Assembly: GCA_050291935.1 (NCBI GenBank)
Contig: JBNKKR010000008.1
Location: forward strand, 48,293-112,292
DNA: 64,000 bases
Source: Desulfocapsa sp050291935
Lineage (GTDB): Bacteria; Desulfobacterota; Desulfobulbia; Desulfobulbales; Desulfocapsaceae
Reading direction: 5' to 3'
Part shown: piece after piece, positions 1-8,749 of the stretch
Layout: each line of letters opens with the position of its first letter
Numbering within the stretch: position 1 is the first letter of the stretch
The notes under the pieces: generated by a model
Seen by the model: the letters and a program-made list of their open reading frames with translations, nothing else
Told to the model about the DNA's origin: nothing
Databases searched by the model: none
Translations under genes and position numbers: made by a program

Positions 1-19
1 AATGCTGAAATAGTATAGT

Positions 20-179
20 GTTTCAGGATGAAACAGTTGTATAAAGAGGAGGAAGAGGTGAGCTAATATGCCAGATAATTGCTGCTTTTTAGTGACGTAA
101 TGCAACAGGAATAATAAATACTGGAGTGTTTGTTGCGAAATGTATCGTTGCAAAATGTTTCGATGTTGCGTTATGTATC
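20..179. promoter_or_regulatory. Array of 15-bp dyads, candidate enhancer (UAS) sites for NtrC-type regulators
   Basis: Five 15-bp elements fit the palindrome GTTKCR-N3-YGMAAC to differing degrees: 20-34 (GTTTCAGGATGAAAC, perfect dyad), 92-106 (GTGACGTAATGCAAC), 132-146 (GTTGCGAAATGTATC), 147-161 (GTTGCAAAATGTTTC) and 165-179 (GTTGCGTTATGTATC). The last three are nearly back to back. They lie 90-250 bp upstream of a -24/-12 promoter at 268, the usual position for activators of sigma-54 polymerase. Perfect versions occur at 14280-14294 and 14366-14380 beside a second NtrC-type gene. That these are binding sites is inference from symmetry, repetition and placement. Confidence 0.6.
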
Positions 180-267
180 ACTTTGTTTTCGGGTTGAAGG
201 AAGAAAAATTACTTGAAAAAGAGAGCAGGGAATAGAAAACAGGAAAAGCTTGATGAAATATTGTCCT

Positions 268-283
268 TGGTCTGGAAATTGCA
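268..283 (+). promoter_or_regulatory. Sigma-54 (-24/-12) promoter of the histidine kinase/regulator operon
   Basis: TGGTCTGGAAATTGCA has GG and GC elements exactly 12 bp apart and a consensus TTGCA -12 box; only the CA after TGG deviates from TGGCACG-N4-TTGCA. Transcription should begin near 294, about 60 bases before the kinase start. The dyad array at 20-179 would be the enhancer. Confidence 0.6.
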
Positions 284-357
284 AACTTTAGTAGATTACG
301 GATGGTAACTGGAGAACAACCATACTGTTTATCTTTATTTGTTTTTATTAACCTTCC

Positions 358-1836
358 ATGACGGATAACTCAATGTTGCATATGAACCTTCGTCAAAAAA
401 TGATTTTTTGTTTTTTTCTGTACCTGCTGTTTTATGTGATTTTTGGCAGGGTTTTCCATCGGGATTTTATCATATTTAATGAGGATGTTTCTCTGATGAT
501 GCATGCTGGTAATTTGAGCAACATTTGTCTTGAGATCAGGAGATATGAAAAAAACTATCTTATTAATCATAATGAAGAAGACTATAAACAGGTCGAGGCA
601 TATATTGGTGAGGCTCAAGAGTATTTACCCAAGGTAAAGAAAGAGTTGAAAGTGATTACCCATCCTCTCCATTTGGATGATCTGCAAAAAATGCTTGAAA
701 ACTATAAGAGCAAATTTGATTTAATAAAAAAGAAATGTGAAGGATACCGGGAAATTGATAATTGTAAGGTACTAGCGGAGCTACGAGCTTATGGGCAGCA
801 GTTGGTTGACATAAGTGAACAGCTTGTGGCCTACGAACAGAAAAAGATGACTGAATTTATCAATGAGTTTCGAGGGCAGCTCTATTTTTCAGTTTCTATC
901 CTTATTCTCTTATCGGTATTCACCCTGTTTTTACTCTATGGCTCAATAATTCTTCCTTTAAAAACCATAGAAAAGGCGGCAAAAGATATCGGTTCAGGGA
1001 GTTTTGAACAGCTCCATTTTGCCAATAAGGACGATGAAGTGAGCTCAGTGCTCCAGGCCATGAATGATATGATTGTCAAGCTGGAGGATAATCAGGAACA
1101 GCTGTTTCAAGCGAAAAAACTTTCATCCATTGGAACCCTTGCCTCAGGAACGGCGCATCAGATTAATAATCCATTAAACAATATTGCCACTTCCTGCCAG
1201 CTTGCTCTATCTGAAATTGACCAGGATGCGTCACCGTTTATCGCCAGGATGCTGCACACAATAGACAGCGAAAGCCAGCGGGCAGGTGAAATTGTCCGAG
1301 GGCTACTTGAGTTTTCAAGGGCGCACACCTTTTCCCTGCAGGAGATTCCCCTGTGTAGAGTGGTGGATAAAACCATGCGGCTGGTGGCAAGCGAAGTGCC
1401 GGCTGGAGTTGTCGTGGAAGAAGACGTTGACCCGGAAATTTTCATTTTGGCTGATACCCAGAAAATGGTGGAGGCCTTTTTAAATTTGGTTATCAATGGG
1501 ATTCATGCCATCAAAGAGCCCCCGGGCTGGGTGAGAATTTATGCCAGGAAAGAGGAAGGAAAAGCTGTTGTCGTGGTATCTGATACAGGATGTGGCATTG
1601 ATGAGGCAAATATACAAAAAATATTTGATCCCTTTTTTACCACCAAAAAAGAAGGGAGTGGGACTGGCCTTGGTTTGGCCGTTGTCTTTGGTATTATAAA
1701 AAAACATGGTGGTAAGATTAGGGTTGAATCGGAAGTGAATGTGGGGACCGCATTTACGTTGACCCTGCCCCTTGGCAGGGAGCATGAAACGTCGCTGGAG
1801 CTTTCCAGCGAGGAAAGACATATTTCAATGAGCTAG
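358..1836 (+). CDS. Membrane sensor histidine kinase
   Basis: This 492-residue kinase senses something outside the membrane and phosphorylates a partner regulator, most likely the NtrC-type protein encoded 12 bases downstream. Two membrane segments (about residues 15-34 and 174-197) flank a helical extracytoplasmic domain of about 140 residues rich in Glu, Lys and Tyr, with no recognised ligand signature. HAMP follows at about 198-250. The phosphorylated His is H267 in GTAHQINNP, and the ATPase domain shows NLVINGIHAI, DTGCGID, FDPFFTTK and GTGLGL. Three in-frame ATGs (358, 373, 382) are possible starts and none has a clear ribosome site. The signal is unknown. Confidence 0.93.
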   Translation: MTDNSMLHMNLRQKMIFCFFLYLLFYVIFGRVFHRDFIIFNEDVSLMMHAGNLSNICLEIRRYEKNYLINHNEEDYKQVEAYIGEAQEYLPKVKKELKVITHPLHLDDLQKMLENYKSKFDLIKKKCEGYREIDNCKVLAELRAYGQQLVDISEQLVAYEQKKMTEFINEFRGQLYFSVSILILLSVFTLFLLYGSIILPLKTIEKAAKDIGSGSFEQLHFANKDDEVSSVLQAMNDMIVKLEDNQEQLFQAKKLSSIGTLASGTAHQINNPLNNIATSCQLALSEIDQDASPFIARMLHTIDSESQRAGEIVRGLLEFSRAHTFSLQEIPLCRVVDKTMRLVASEVPAGVVVEEDVDPEIFILADTQKMVEAFLNLVINGIHAIKEPPGWVRIYARKEEGKAVVVVSDTGCGIDEANIQKIFDPFFTTKKEGSGTGLGLAVVFGIIKKHGGKIRVESEVNVGTAFTLTLPLGREHETSLELSSEERHISMS

Positions 1837-1848
1837 GGTACTGTTCCA

Positions 1849-3237
1849 ATGGGAGAGGAAACGCCAATACGTATTCTTGTTGTGGATGATGAGGTCGTAA
1901 ATGTTAAGAATGTCCAGCGATTTTTAGGGAATAAAGGCTACGACGTTGTCACGGCAACCGACGGTGGTGATGCTATTTCTTTATTGCAGGCTCAACCGTT
2001 TGATCTTGTGATCACAGATCTGAAGATGGGGGCCGTTGGCGGAGTAGAAGTGCTGGTGGCCGCAAAAGAGCTATACCCCCAGATAGAGGTGATTATTTTT
2101 ACCGGTTATGCCACGGTAAATTCGGCAGTTGAGGCCATGTCTCAGGGGGCCTTTTATTATATGGCAAAACCGATCAAGCTAAGCGAATTGTATGAGCTAG
2201 TGGTCCAGGCCACAGAAAAGACACTGCTAAGAAGAGAGGTGAGTCGTCTTAAGAAACGAATTATTGCCCAACCGGATGTCACTCAGTTTGTCGGTCAAGA
2301 TCCCGCAATTTTAAGGCTCAAAGATTCCATAGCACACCTTGCCCAACTGGACTGTAATATCTTGATTACCGGTGAAACCGGAACGGGAAAAGAGCTGGTG
2401 GCCAGGACCATTTTTGAATTGAGCCCACGATCTGAGGGAAGGTTTTTACCCATTAACTGTGGGGCAATGAATGAAGAGCTCATTGCCAATGAGTTATTTG
2501 GTCACGATAAAGATGCTTTTACCGGTGCCGGCAAGATGCGGCAGGGCTTGTTGGAGTCGGCTGCTGGCGGTGTGGTACTGCTTGATGAGATCGGAGAAAT
2601 GCCCCTTGTTATGCAGGTGAAATTGTTGCGGGTGTTACAGGAGAAAAAGATTATCAGATTGGGGGGGACCAAAGAGATTCCCATTGATGTGAGAATTCTG
2701 GCAGCTACGAACCGTGAATTACCGACGGAAATAGAAAAGGGTACATTTCGTCAGGATCTCTATTATCGTTTAAATGTGGTGACATTGCATATCCCACCGC
2801 TTAGGGAACGAAGGGGGGATATTCCTTTATTGGTGAATTATTTTCTGGCAAAATTTTCAACGGATGATAGTCGGCAACATACCATGAGTGGTGAGGCATT
2901 GGACTGTCTCTCGGCATATGACTTTCCGGGAAACGCGCGTGAACTCGAAAATATTGTTGAACGTTCCCTTGCCCTCTGTGGCAGCGAGGATATCCAGCTT
3001 TGTCATTTACCGTCAGAGGTCTGCGGAGCCATATCGTTTGTATCGCAACAACATTTTGAAAGTCCAAAACCTGAAAGGCACAAGAGTTTAGAAGAGAATG
3101 AGTATGAATATATCATAGACGTACTGCAGAGTGTTGGTGGAAATAAAACCAAAGCAGCCAAGATAATTGGTATTGACCGAGTGTCGCTCTGGAGAAAACT
3201 CAAACGTTTTGAGGAGAAGGGGTACAATATTTCTTGA
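1849..3237 (+). CDS. NtrC-type sigma-54 response regulator with altered GAFTGA loop
   Basis: 462 residues: receiver domain (acidic pair D13/D14, phosphoacceptor D57, Lys in AKPIKL), AAA+ sigma-54 activation domain (Walker A GETGTGKE, Walker B VVLLDEIGE) and a C-terminal Fis-type helix-turn-helix. The loop that contacts sigma-54, normally GAFTGA, reads DAFTGA (residues 222-227), an unusual change at the first Gly. The recognition region GIDRVSLWRKLKRF differs at only two of 14 positions from that of the regulator at 14452, so the two probably bind the same sites. It is co-transcribed with the kinase and probably autoregulated through the upstream dyads. Confidence 0.94.
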   Translation: MGEETPIRILVVDDEVVNVKNVQRFLGNKGYDVVTATDGGDAISLLQAQPFDLVITDLKMGAVGGVEVLVAAKELYPQIEVIIFTGYATVNSAVEAMSQGAFYYMAKPIKLSELYELVVQATEKTLLRREVSRLKKRIIAQPDVTQFVGQDPAILRLKDSIAHLAQLDCNILITGETGTGKELVARTIFELSPRSEGRFLPINCGAMNEELIANELFGHDKDAFTGAGKMRQGLLESAAGGVVLLDEIGEMPLVMQVKLLRVLQEKKIIRLGGTKEIPIDVRILAATNRELPTEIEKGTFRQDLYYRLNVVTLHIPPLRERRGDIPLLVNYFLAKFSTDDSRQHTMSGEALDCLSAYDFPGNARELENIVERSLALCGSEDIQLCHLPSEVCGAISFVSQQHFESPKPERHKSLEENEYEYIIDVLQSVGGNKTKAAKIIGIDRVSLWRKLKRFEEKGYNIS

Positions 3238-3394
3238 GGGGACTGTGATTTATGGCAGAATTGTTTGTGTTAAAGAGAACAAGGATACGTTTCCAGGCCA
3301 ATTGTTGCTGTGAAAAGCAAAACTCAAGTCACTTTTAGCTTTGTTATCGAAAAAAAGGGTAATCACACTTCTGCACAGATATTGCTTTACCAGC

Positions 3395-4783
3395 TCAATG
3401 CCATACCTTTTTCCAATTTGAGAATTCTGCGGGACGTAGTTGGTAACGGGCAAAATTCCCTTCATGTAAGTTGATAAGCTCTGTCTCGACCACTTCTGTA
3501 AAACGAGCTTTGTCACTGGGTGGAATCTTTTTTTCTGCATTCATGGTTATCCAGTTCGTGGCTTCTCGCTTATCCATACAATCAAGCACTACCTCTGCCA
3601 CGAGTTTTTGTATCTGTTTCCGGTACTGCAGTCTAAACGGATCGGGTTCGCCAAGGGATTGTCGAATAGCAGAGTACCTTTTGCAGGATCGTCCATAGGC
3701 CCAGACAAAGACATCACGGATAAGCTCAATCCTATTCAGCTCATAAACAGCTACAATGCCGTCAATGTAGGCCTGATTTGGCACATCAAGGAAAGAGAGA
3801 GGACAGAGGTTTCGACGAATTAACGGTATGTTGGCGGCTAAACGGGAAACACGTTTGTTAATATCTAAAAACGGTTGTAAGTAGGGCAGGTGTATCATAG
3901 CAAAAAATGCTTGTTCGAAAGGGTCGTTAATTTCTGATGCCAGGGTAAGGATTTGCGTCAAACATTCATCAATCAGCTGAGGTACTTCCAAGGGATAGTA
4001 TACGCTCCCACCGATCGTTACCGGAGATGTTCTTAGTTGACCACACGCCCGTGGATCTGACAAAAGGTTGTTGGAGAGTAATGCATGCAGATTGAGAATG
4101 GTGTATCTGTTGAAACCTACATCAGCTGCTTGTTCAATCAGAAGTTCTATAGCGTCTTTATGGTTCAGGAGCATCTGCGTTTCCATGGCATTTCTTCCTT
4201 CTGCTGCTTCACCTTGCTCAAGAAGTCGTTCTGTTTCTAAAAGTGAATAGGTATTCCCCTCCAGTCGGCTGGAGTTCCAGGAAAGATCGATCAATAATCG
4301 ATTGAATATCTGCTGTGCATAGGTTCCGGCTATTTGCTGATTGTCAGGTGATTGTCCCATTTCATAAAGCTTGTGCCGAATGTCTTCACGGAGATAGAAT
4401 GTCCGGTTTGGCTTGTATGCATCAAGAAATGAGCGATTGTAGCCCACAGGATTCCGATTCTGTATGGGCGCGCGAACAATTTCTTTTATCTTTCCACTTT
4501 CGGGAGATAAAGGGATGTATGTATCCCCCGATGGAGCCATTGTTACTGGGGGATGGATTTTGACAGTGGTGGCATTTGGCAATCGATAGCGACTCGCTCT
4601 ACCTTTACCCTCTGCTATCAGACGTTTCTGTTCAACAAGCAGTGCCAGACGCCGTTGCAAGGTTCGACGAGGTATTTTCCCCTCAAGTGCACTATTAATA
4701 TCTTCTATCCCTCCGCCATTTGCTAAGGTGTTCACTGCTTCTACGATACTATAGAGGTCTTTTTGAGAGATTTGTTTTGGCAT
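3395..4783 (-). CDS. Fic-domain protein with N-terminal winged helix, catalytic His replaced
   Basis: From the ATG at 4783 this is 462 residues. Residues 1-70 resemble a winged-helix DNA-binding domain (basic RRTLQRRLALL, then GKGRASRYRLP). The Fic core is about 125-400 and carries an intramolecular inhibitory motif, S171-x3-E175-G176. The active-site loop reads QPFLDINKRVSR (303-314), where canonical Fic AMP-transferases have HPFxxGNGRxxR, so the catalytic His is Gln and the phosphate-binding Gly positions are Ile and Lys. Such Q-variants form a subfamily, probably not classical AMP-transferases. An ATG at 4822 is also possible but lies inside a palindrome. The palindromes suggest autoregulation. 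Confidence 0.85.
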   Translation of the reverse strand: MPKQISQKDLYSIVEAVNTLANGGGIEDINSALEGKIPRRTLQRRLALLVEQKRLIAEGKGRASRYRLPNATTVKIHPPVTMAPSGDTYIPLSPESGKIKEIVRAPIQNRNPVGYNRSFLDAYKPNRTFYLREDIRHKLYEMGQSPDNQQIAGTYAQQIFNRLLIDLSWNSSRLEGNTYSLLETERLLEQGEAAEGRNAMETQMLLNHKDAIELLIEQAADVGFNRYTILNLHALLSNNLLSDPRACGQLRTSPVTIGGSVYYPLEVPQLIDECLTQILTLASEINDPFEQAFFAMIHLPYLQPFLDINKRVSRLAANIPLIRRNLCPLSFLDVPNQAYIDGIVAVYELNRIELIRDVFVWAYGRSCKRYSAIRQSLGEPDPFRLQYRKQIQKLVAEVVLDCMDKREATNWITMNAEKKIPPSDKARFTEVVETELINLHEGNFARYQLRPAEFSNWKKVWH

Positions 4784-4796
4784 GATAAACTTATTA

Positions 4797-4860
4797 TGGC
4801 GCAATTTTGAGAATCGCGCCATAATAATTTATTTTTCTGGCGCGATAAACAATCGCGCCA
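4797..4860. promoter_or_regulatory. Two tandem palindromes upstream of the Fic-type gene (putative operator)
   Basis: 4797-4821 is TGGCGCAATT-N5-AATCGCGCCA (10-bp arms, one mismatch). 4838-4860 is TGGCGCGAT-N5-ATCGCGCCA (9-bp perfect arms). The centres are 40 bp apart, close to four helical turns. Placement at the gene start and two copies of one dyad argue for an operator, plausibly bound by the winged-helix domain of the Fic-type protein itself. Confidence 0.6.
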
Positions 4861-4912
4861 CTTAGAGGGCAAATGGAAAACCAGTGACAGGCCACCTTTT
4901 ATTGCACAATCT

Positions 4913-4939
4913 CCCACATTTCTCCTGAAGAAATGTGGG
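4913..4939 (-). terminator. Hairpin downstream of the Ehr operon
   Basis: CCCACATTTCT-N5-AGAAATGTGGG is a perfect 11-bp stem with a 5-base loop, 110 bases beyond the stop of the last Ehr subunit on the minus strand. There is no immediate T-run on that strand, so it may be a processing or stabilising hairpin rather than an intrinsic terminator. The remaining intergenic sequence (4861-5048) shows nothing else recognisable. Confidence 0.45.
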
Positions 4940-5048
4940 GTAACGATGCAGTACTGTGAAAAACAGAGCCAGGCCGAACCAATTGAATTTATGTAAGGTG
5001 TACATATACAAGTGAGCTCGGTCGACTTTACCGGGTGTCCAGCGTGGG

Positions 5049-5792
5049 TTATTTGAAATAACTGAGCAGTGCATGCAGGGTGGTGAGTGGGTGTGGCGGA
5101 CAGCCCGGGATATAGAGGTCCACCGGGATAAGTGTATTCAGATCTCCCACAATTTCATCACTGCCAAAAAAAGGTCCGCCTGAAATGGCACAGGCGCCAC
5201 TGGCGATAACGACTTTGGGGCCAGGTACCGCTTCCCAGGTGGAGATGGTTGCCTGGCGCATGTTTTTTGATATTGGTCCGGTAACATGGATACCGTCAGC
5301 ATGTCTTGGAGAGGCAACAAATTGAATACCAAAGCGTTGGAGATCAAAAAATGGAGTATTTAAAACATTGGTGTCGGCCTCACAAGCGTTACAGCCGGCA
5401 GCTGAAATCTGGCGAAGTTGCAGGGAACGGCCAAAGAGTTTTTTGAAGTGTTTTCGTGAATGCTCCGCCAGAGCAGGGAGATCTCCGTGGGTGAAAAGAT
5501 AATCCCGTTTGGCAGTGCCCATTTCAAAATTTGTACTAAATTGTACAAATTCACCGCCGGAAAGCGTTTCGCAGAGCCCGCAAAATACGCAGCGACCAAG
5601 GTCGATCTGTTTTGTGTCTGTGTCAATGCATTCCTGTGGACAGGCGGTGGCACAGCGTTGCACCAGATCAGCGCCACATTGGGCGTTCACTTTGGGCAGG
5701 CCGCGAAATCTTTTGTATAAGGTGATGGGTTCTTTGGGGTATCTTGATGTACGATGCCCCTGCTCTATTCGATTTTTTATTACTTTTAACAT
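5049..5792 (-). CDS. Ehr small subunit: ferredoxin domain fused to NuoB/HyfI-like subunit
   Basis: 247 residues. The N-terminal part is ferredoxin-like with Cys at 39, 47, 51, 55, 68, 71 and 74 (ACPQEC, CVFCGLC). The C-terminal part is a hydrogenase small-subunit/NuoB domain with the four proximal-cluster Cys: C134 and C137 in GCNACE, C201 in SGACAISGG, C231 in PGCPPHP. It should sit on the cytoplasmic face, passing electrons next to the large subunit. It is last in a six-gene operon, 12 bases after the large-subunit gene, with AAGGTG before ATG 5792. It resembles HyfH+HyfI of formate hydrogenlyase in one chain. Confidence 0.9.
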   Translation of the reverse strand: MLKVIKNRIEQGHRTSRYPKEPITLYKRFRGLPKVNAQCGADLVQRCATACPQECIDTDTKQIDLGRCVFCGLCETLSGGEFVQFSTNFEMGTAKRDYLFTHGDLPALAEHSRKHFKKLFGRSLQLRQISAAGCNACEADTNVLNTPFFDLQRFGIQFVASPRHADGIHVTGPISKNMRQATISTWEAVPGPKVVIASGACAISGGPFFGSDEIVGDLNTLIPVDLYIPGCPPHPLTTLHALLSYFK

Positions 5793-5804
5793 GGATACAC
5801 CTTT

Positions 5805-7310
5805 TTAAATATCAAAGCCACAGTAGGAGAGATTAAAACTCTTGTTGCACAAAGGGAAATCAGAGATCCCAGTATCACGAAGGGCGAGGGCGAGCCCTGT
5901 CCAGTTGTGAAAAGAAGGGTCTTTGACTTTGTAGCGTAAGATTTTTCCCTGGGAGTCAGTGAGAATACAGTGGGAGGTCTCCCCTCGCCATCCTTCATTT
6001 ATGGAGACCACAAAGGAGTCTGGACTCAGTTCAGCCTGCTCCTGCAGGTGGCTGTTGGCCTCTTCTTGTTGATCGAGCAATGAATAGATTAACTCTGTTG
6101 AATGCATAACTTCTTCTCTTCGTACTGTACCCCTTGAACAAACGTCCCCGTTGGTTTTTTCGTTTCTATTTGCAGGCAGCTCAGCATAACATTCGGTGGG
6201 GAAAGTGACTCTGGCATCGTAGGGAAGGCCGCAGGCGCGGCCGGCATATCCAACAAGGCCAATTTTTTCCGCATTTTCCCGGCTGACGGTTCCTGTATTG
6301 TCAAATCGTCCCAAAACACTGGGAGCTGTGAAAATAAGATCGTTGACGTGTTCCACTTCGGGGGTGAGTTCATCTAGTTTTTCACGAAGGAGTTTTCGCT
6401 GTTCATCACCCATCACATGGGTAACTCCACCCGGTCTCACCAGACCGCGGCCAAATCGGTTGCCACCCAGGATCTGGCTTAGATTGAGATACTCGCCTCG
6501 TATTCGGCCAAAATAGGCGGCCGGTGGATTGAAGGCGACATCCAGGCTAAGGGCACCAAGGTCTCCAATATGGTTGGCGATTCTTTCAAGTTCAAGGGCG
6601 ATGGAACGGACTATGGAAGCTCCCTTGTCAATCGTTATACCTGCAAGGGCTTCAATGGCCTGGGATTGACAGAGACCATGGCCGATGGTGGTGTCACCGG
6701 CAATGGTTTCGGCAATAATGGGCAAGCGTTTAAAAGGAACGCTTTGGAGGAGTTTTTCAACACCGCGGTGTTGGTAACCAAGTTGAATCTCCAGGTGAAA
6801 GACCCGTTCACCACAACATTGAAAACGAAAATGCCCAGGTTCGATGATACCGGCGTGGACAGGACCCACGGCCACTTCGTGGACGGTTTCGCCATCCACC
6901 GTAAAATAGGGGTAGTTTCCAGGGATATCCTGAGAATAATCATTGCCAAAAACGTCATCTTTACCACTATAATTCTGATGGTAGCGCACCATTTTAAGCC
7001 AAGGATGTCCTTCTGCCTTAAGGCCGTACTGCTCACCTATTTCGCGTTCAAACATATGAAATTTTTCAGACTCGGCGGTAAGTGATGGGAAGTTGTCCGG
7101 TGCATCACAACCGGCGACAAAAAGCTTACTGTTGCGCATAACGGCAAGCATTTTCGTCTTGCCCTGTTCTTCGTACGCGAAGAATTGCACAACTTGTCCA
7201 CCAGTTGCTGCAAGATCCAGCAATGCAGAACGGAACTCTTCAAAGCCAAGGTTGGGAATGGCCCCGCGACTCAGTCGCTCATTATTCTGTATTTGTAATA
7301 CATTATCCAT
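5805..7310 (-). CDS. Ehr large subunit (NuoC-NuoD/HyfG-like) lacking NiFe-site cysteines
   Basis: 501 residues from ATG 7310, chosen because GGAGGTGG precedes it; it overlaps the upstream gene by 8 bases. Residues 1-130 are NuoC-like (FEREIGEQYGL), the rest NuoD/hydrogenase-large-subunit-like (LGYQHRGVEKLLQ). The N-terminal CxxC of [NiFe]-hydrogenases is absent (AGDTTIGHG, about 204-212), and the C-terminal DPCxxC is replaced by DPSFHN (464-469). The protein therefore cannot hold a NiFe centre. This matches the Ehr class of hydrogenase-related complexes and argues against formate hydrogenlyase. Its redox substrate is unknown. Confidence 0.92.
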   Translation of the reverse strand: MDNVLQIQNNERLSRGAIPNLGFEEFRSALLDLAATGGQVVQFFAYEEQGKTKMLAVMRNSKLFVAGCDAPDNFPSLTAESEKFHMFEREIGEQYGLKAEGHPWLKMVRYHQNYSGKDDVFGNDYSQDIPGNYPYFTVDGETVHEVAVGPVHAGIIEPGHFRFQCCGERVFHLEIQLGYQHRGVEKLLQSVPFKRLPIIAETIAGDTTIGHGLCQSQAIEALAGITIDKGASIVRSIALELERIANHIGDLGALSLDVAFNPPAAYFGRIRGEYLNLSQILGGNRFGRGLVRPGGVTHVMGDEQRKLLREKLDELTPEVEHVNDLIFTAPSVLGRFDNTGTVSRENAEKIGLVGYAGRACGLPYDARVTFPTECYAELPANRNEKTNGDVCSRGTVRREEVMHSTELIYSLLDQQEEANSHLQEQAELSPDSFVVSINEGWRGETSHCILTDSQGKILRYKVKDPSFHNWTGLALALRDTGISDFPLCNKSFNLSYCGFDI

Positions 7311-8733
7311 TGATACCACCTCCAATTGTTGCAATAGCCGAAAGTATGGTTTGGTAGATACTTGTCGGTAACCAGATACAAAGGGCAAGGGAGGCTGCAA
7401 GCAGGGCAAAGGAAGGGAGCGTTCTTGCCCAGTTTTCCTCAACTAAAATCTGCGGATCTTCACAACTTGCAAAACACATTCTGGTGACCAGCCGTGATGC
7501 TCCGGCAAAGATAAGGATAAGAGCGAGAATGAAGATGGAAACACTTATCTTTTTTCCCTGCTGAAAAGCACCGATGATGATGAGCAGTTCGCTGACAAAA
7601 ATTCCAAAGGGTGGAAATCCGGAGATCCCGGCAAATCCAGCAAAAAATGCAGTAAAGGTCCTGGGAAATAATTTTGCCATTTTTCCTGTTTTATCCACAA
7701 GCTTACTGCCGTAACCAAGTAAAACATTACCGGCGGAGAGAAAGAGTGATGATTTGATGAGCGAGTGGTGAATGAGATGAAGCATTGCGCCATAGGTGGC
7801 AAGACCACCAATTCCGATACCAAAGGCAATGATTCCCATATTTTCAATGCTGGAATAGGCCAGCATGCGTTTGTAGCCCTTTTGGTAAAAAATAAATATG
7901 GCGGCAACCAGCATGGAGAGCAAGCCAAAGCCAATCAGAATGCGACTGGAAAAGTCACCAAGTCCTGCTTGGAAGAGGAGTTGATGGCCTCGAAAGACGC
8001 CTAAAAATGCGCAGTTTAAAAGGGCGCCGGACAGAAGGGCTGAAGCAGGGCTTGGGGCTTCACTATGGGCATCGGGGAGCCAGGTGTGCATGGGAGCAAG
8101 ACCCATTTTGGTGCCATAGCCGATAACCAGAAAAATAAATCCTGCTTTTAACCAGACAGGGTCAAGTTGGGCTGCAACCGCCTGTAATGAGGTAAAGGTA
8201 ATGGGAACATGAATTCCACCCAGATCCATGGCCATAACCACAAAGAAGCAACCAAGAAGAGCAAGGGCAATCCCCACTGAACAGATCATCACATATTTCC
8301 AGGTAGCTTCCAGGGCTGTTTTGGAACGATGGAGAAAGATAAGTGGTGCACTCATAAGAGTGGTCGCCTCAATGGCAATCCAGAGAACAATAAGATGATC
8401 AGCCATGGCCACCATGGTCATGGTGGAGAGGAAGAGCAATGTGCAGCCGGTATAGATGGGTTCACTTGAAATTTCCGTTTCACTCATATAGGAAACGGCA
8501 TACAAAGAAATAAAGAGAAAGATAAAAGAGGTAACCAGAAGGATAAGCATTCCTTCATTGGTAACCGAAAAATATTGGGGAAAGGCGGGAGTCATTTTCC
8601 CCATCCAACCAAGGATTGTAAACAGCAGATGGAAGAGTGCTGTCATCACCAGAATAACACGCCCAAGCCGTACGGGCAGGAACATGGTGATGATCCCGGT
8701 GACCAGAGGTATAAGAGTCGATAATTCTAACAT
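7303..8733 (-). CDS. Ehr antiporter-like membrane subunit (HyfF/NuoN-like)
   Basis: 476 residues from ATG 8733 (AAGGTC upstream), with about 14 membrane helices and a proton-conducting-antiporter signature. Conserved elements include the helix-5 Glu region (LWIAIEATTLMSAPLIF), the Lys-containing GYGTKMGLAPMHTWLPDAHSEAPSPAS and the His-rich HLIHHSLIKSSLF. It belongs to the NuoL/M/N/MrpD superfamily and would move protons or sodium across the cytoplasmic membrane, driven by the peripheral redox arm. It lies between the HyfE-like gene (16 bases upstream) and the large subunit (overlapping). Confidence 0.92.
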   Translation of the reverse strand: MLELSTLIPLVTGIITMFLPVRLGRVILVMTALFHLLFTILGWMGKMTPAFPQYFSVTNEGMLILLVTSFIFLFISLYAVSYMSETEISSEPIYTGCTLLFLSTMTMVAMADHLIVLWIAIEATTLMSAPLIFLHRSKTALEATWKYVMICSVGIALALLGCFFVVMAMDLGGIHVPITFTSLQAVAAQLDPVWLKAGFIFLVIGYGTKMGLAPMHTWLPDAHSEAPSPASALLSGALLNCAFLGVFRGHQLLFQAGLGDFSSRILIGFGLLSMLVAAIFIFYQKGYKRMLAYSSIENMGIIAFGIGIGGLATYGAMLHLIHHSLIKSSLFLSAGNVLLGYGSKLVDKTGKMAKLFPRTFTAFFAGFAGISGFPPFGIFVSELLIIIGAFQQGKKISVSIFILALILIFAGASRLVTRMCFASCEDPQILVEENWARTLPSFALLAASLALCIWLPTSIYQTILSAIATIGGGING

Positions 8734-8749
8734 AAAAGGACCTTTTTTA

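Noticed and set aside
132..179. CRISPR-like or tandem repeat array
   Set aside because: Three 15-bp units with no regular spacers and symmetric sequence; better explained as protein-binding dyads.
4862..5074. 70-codon minus-strand frame downstream of the Ehr operon
   Set aside because: Crosses the perfect hairpin at 4913-4939 and the end of the small-subunit gene; no coding character.
6570..7085. 171-codon plus-strand frame opposite the Ehr large subunit
   Set aside because: Antisense shadow of a clearly conserved gene; no ribosome site and no recognisable protein.
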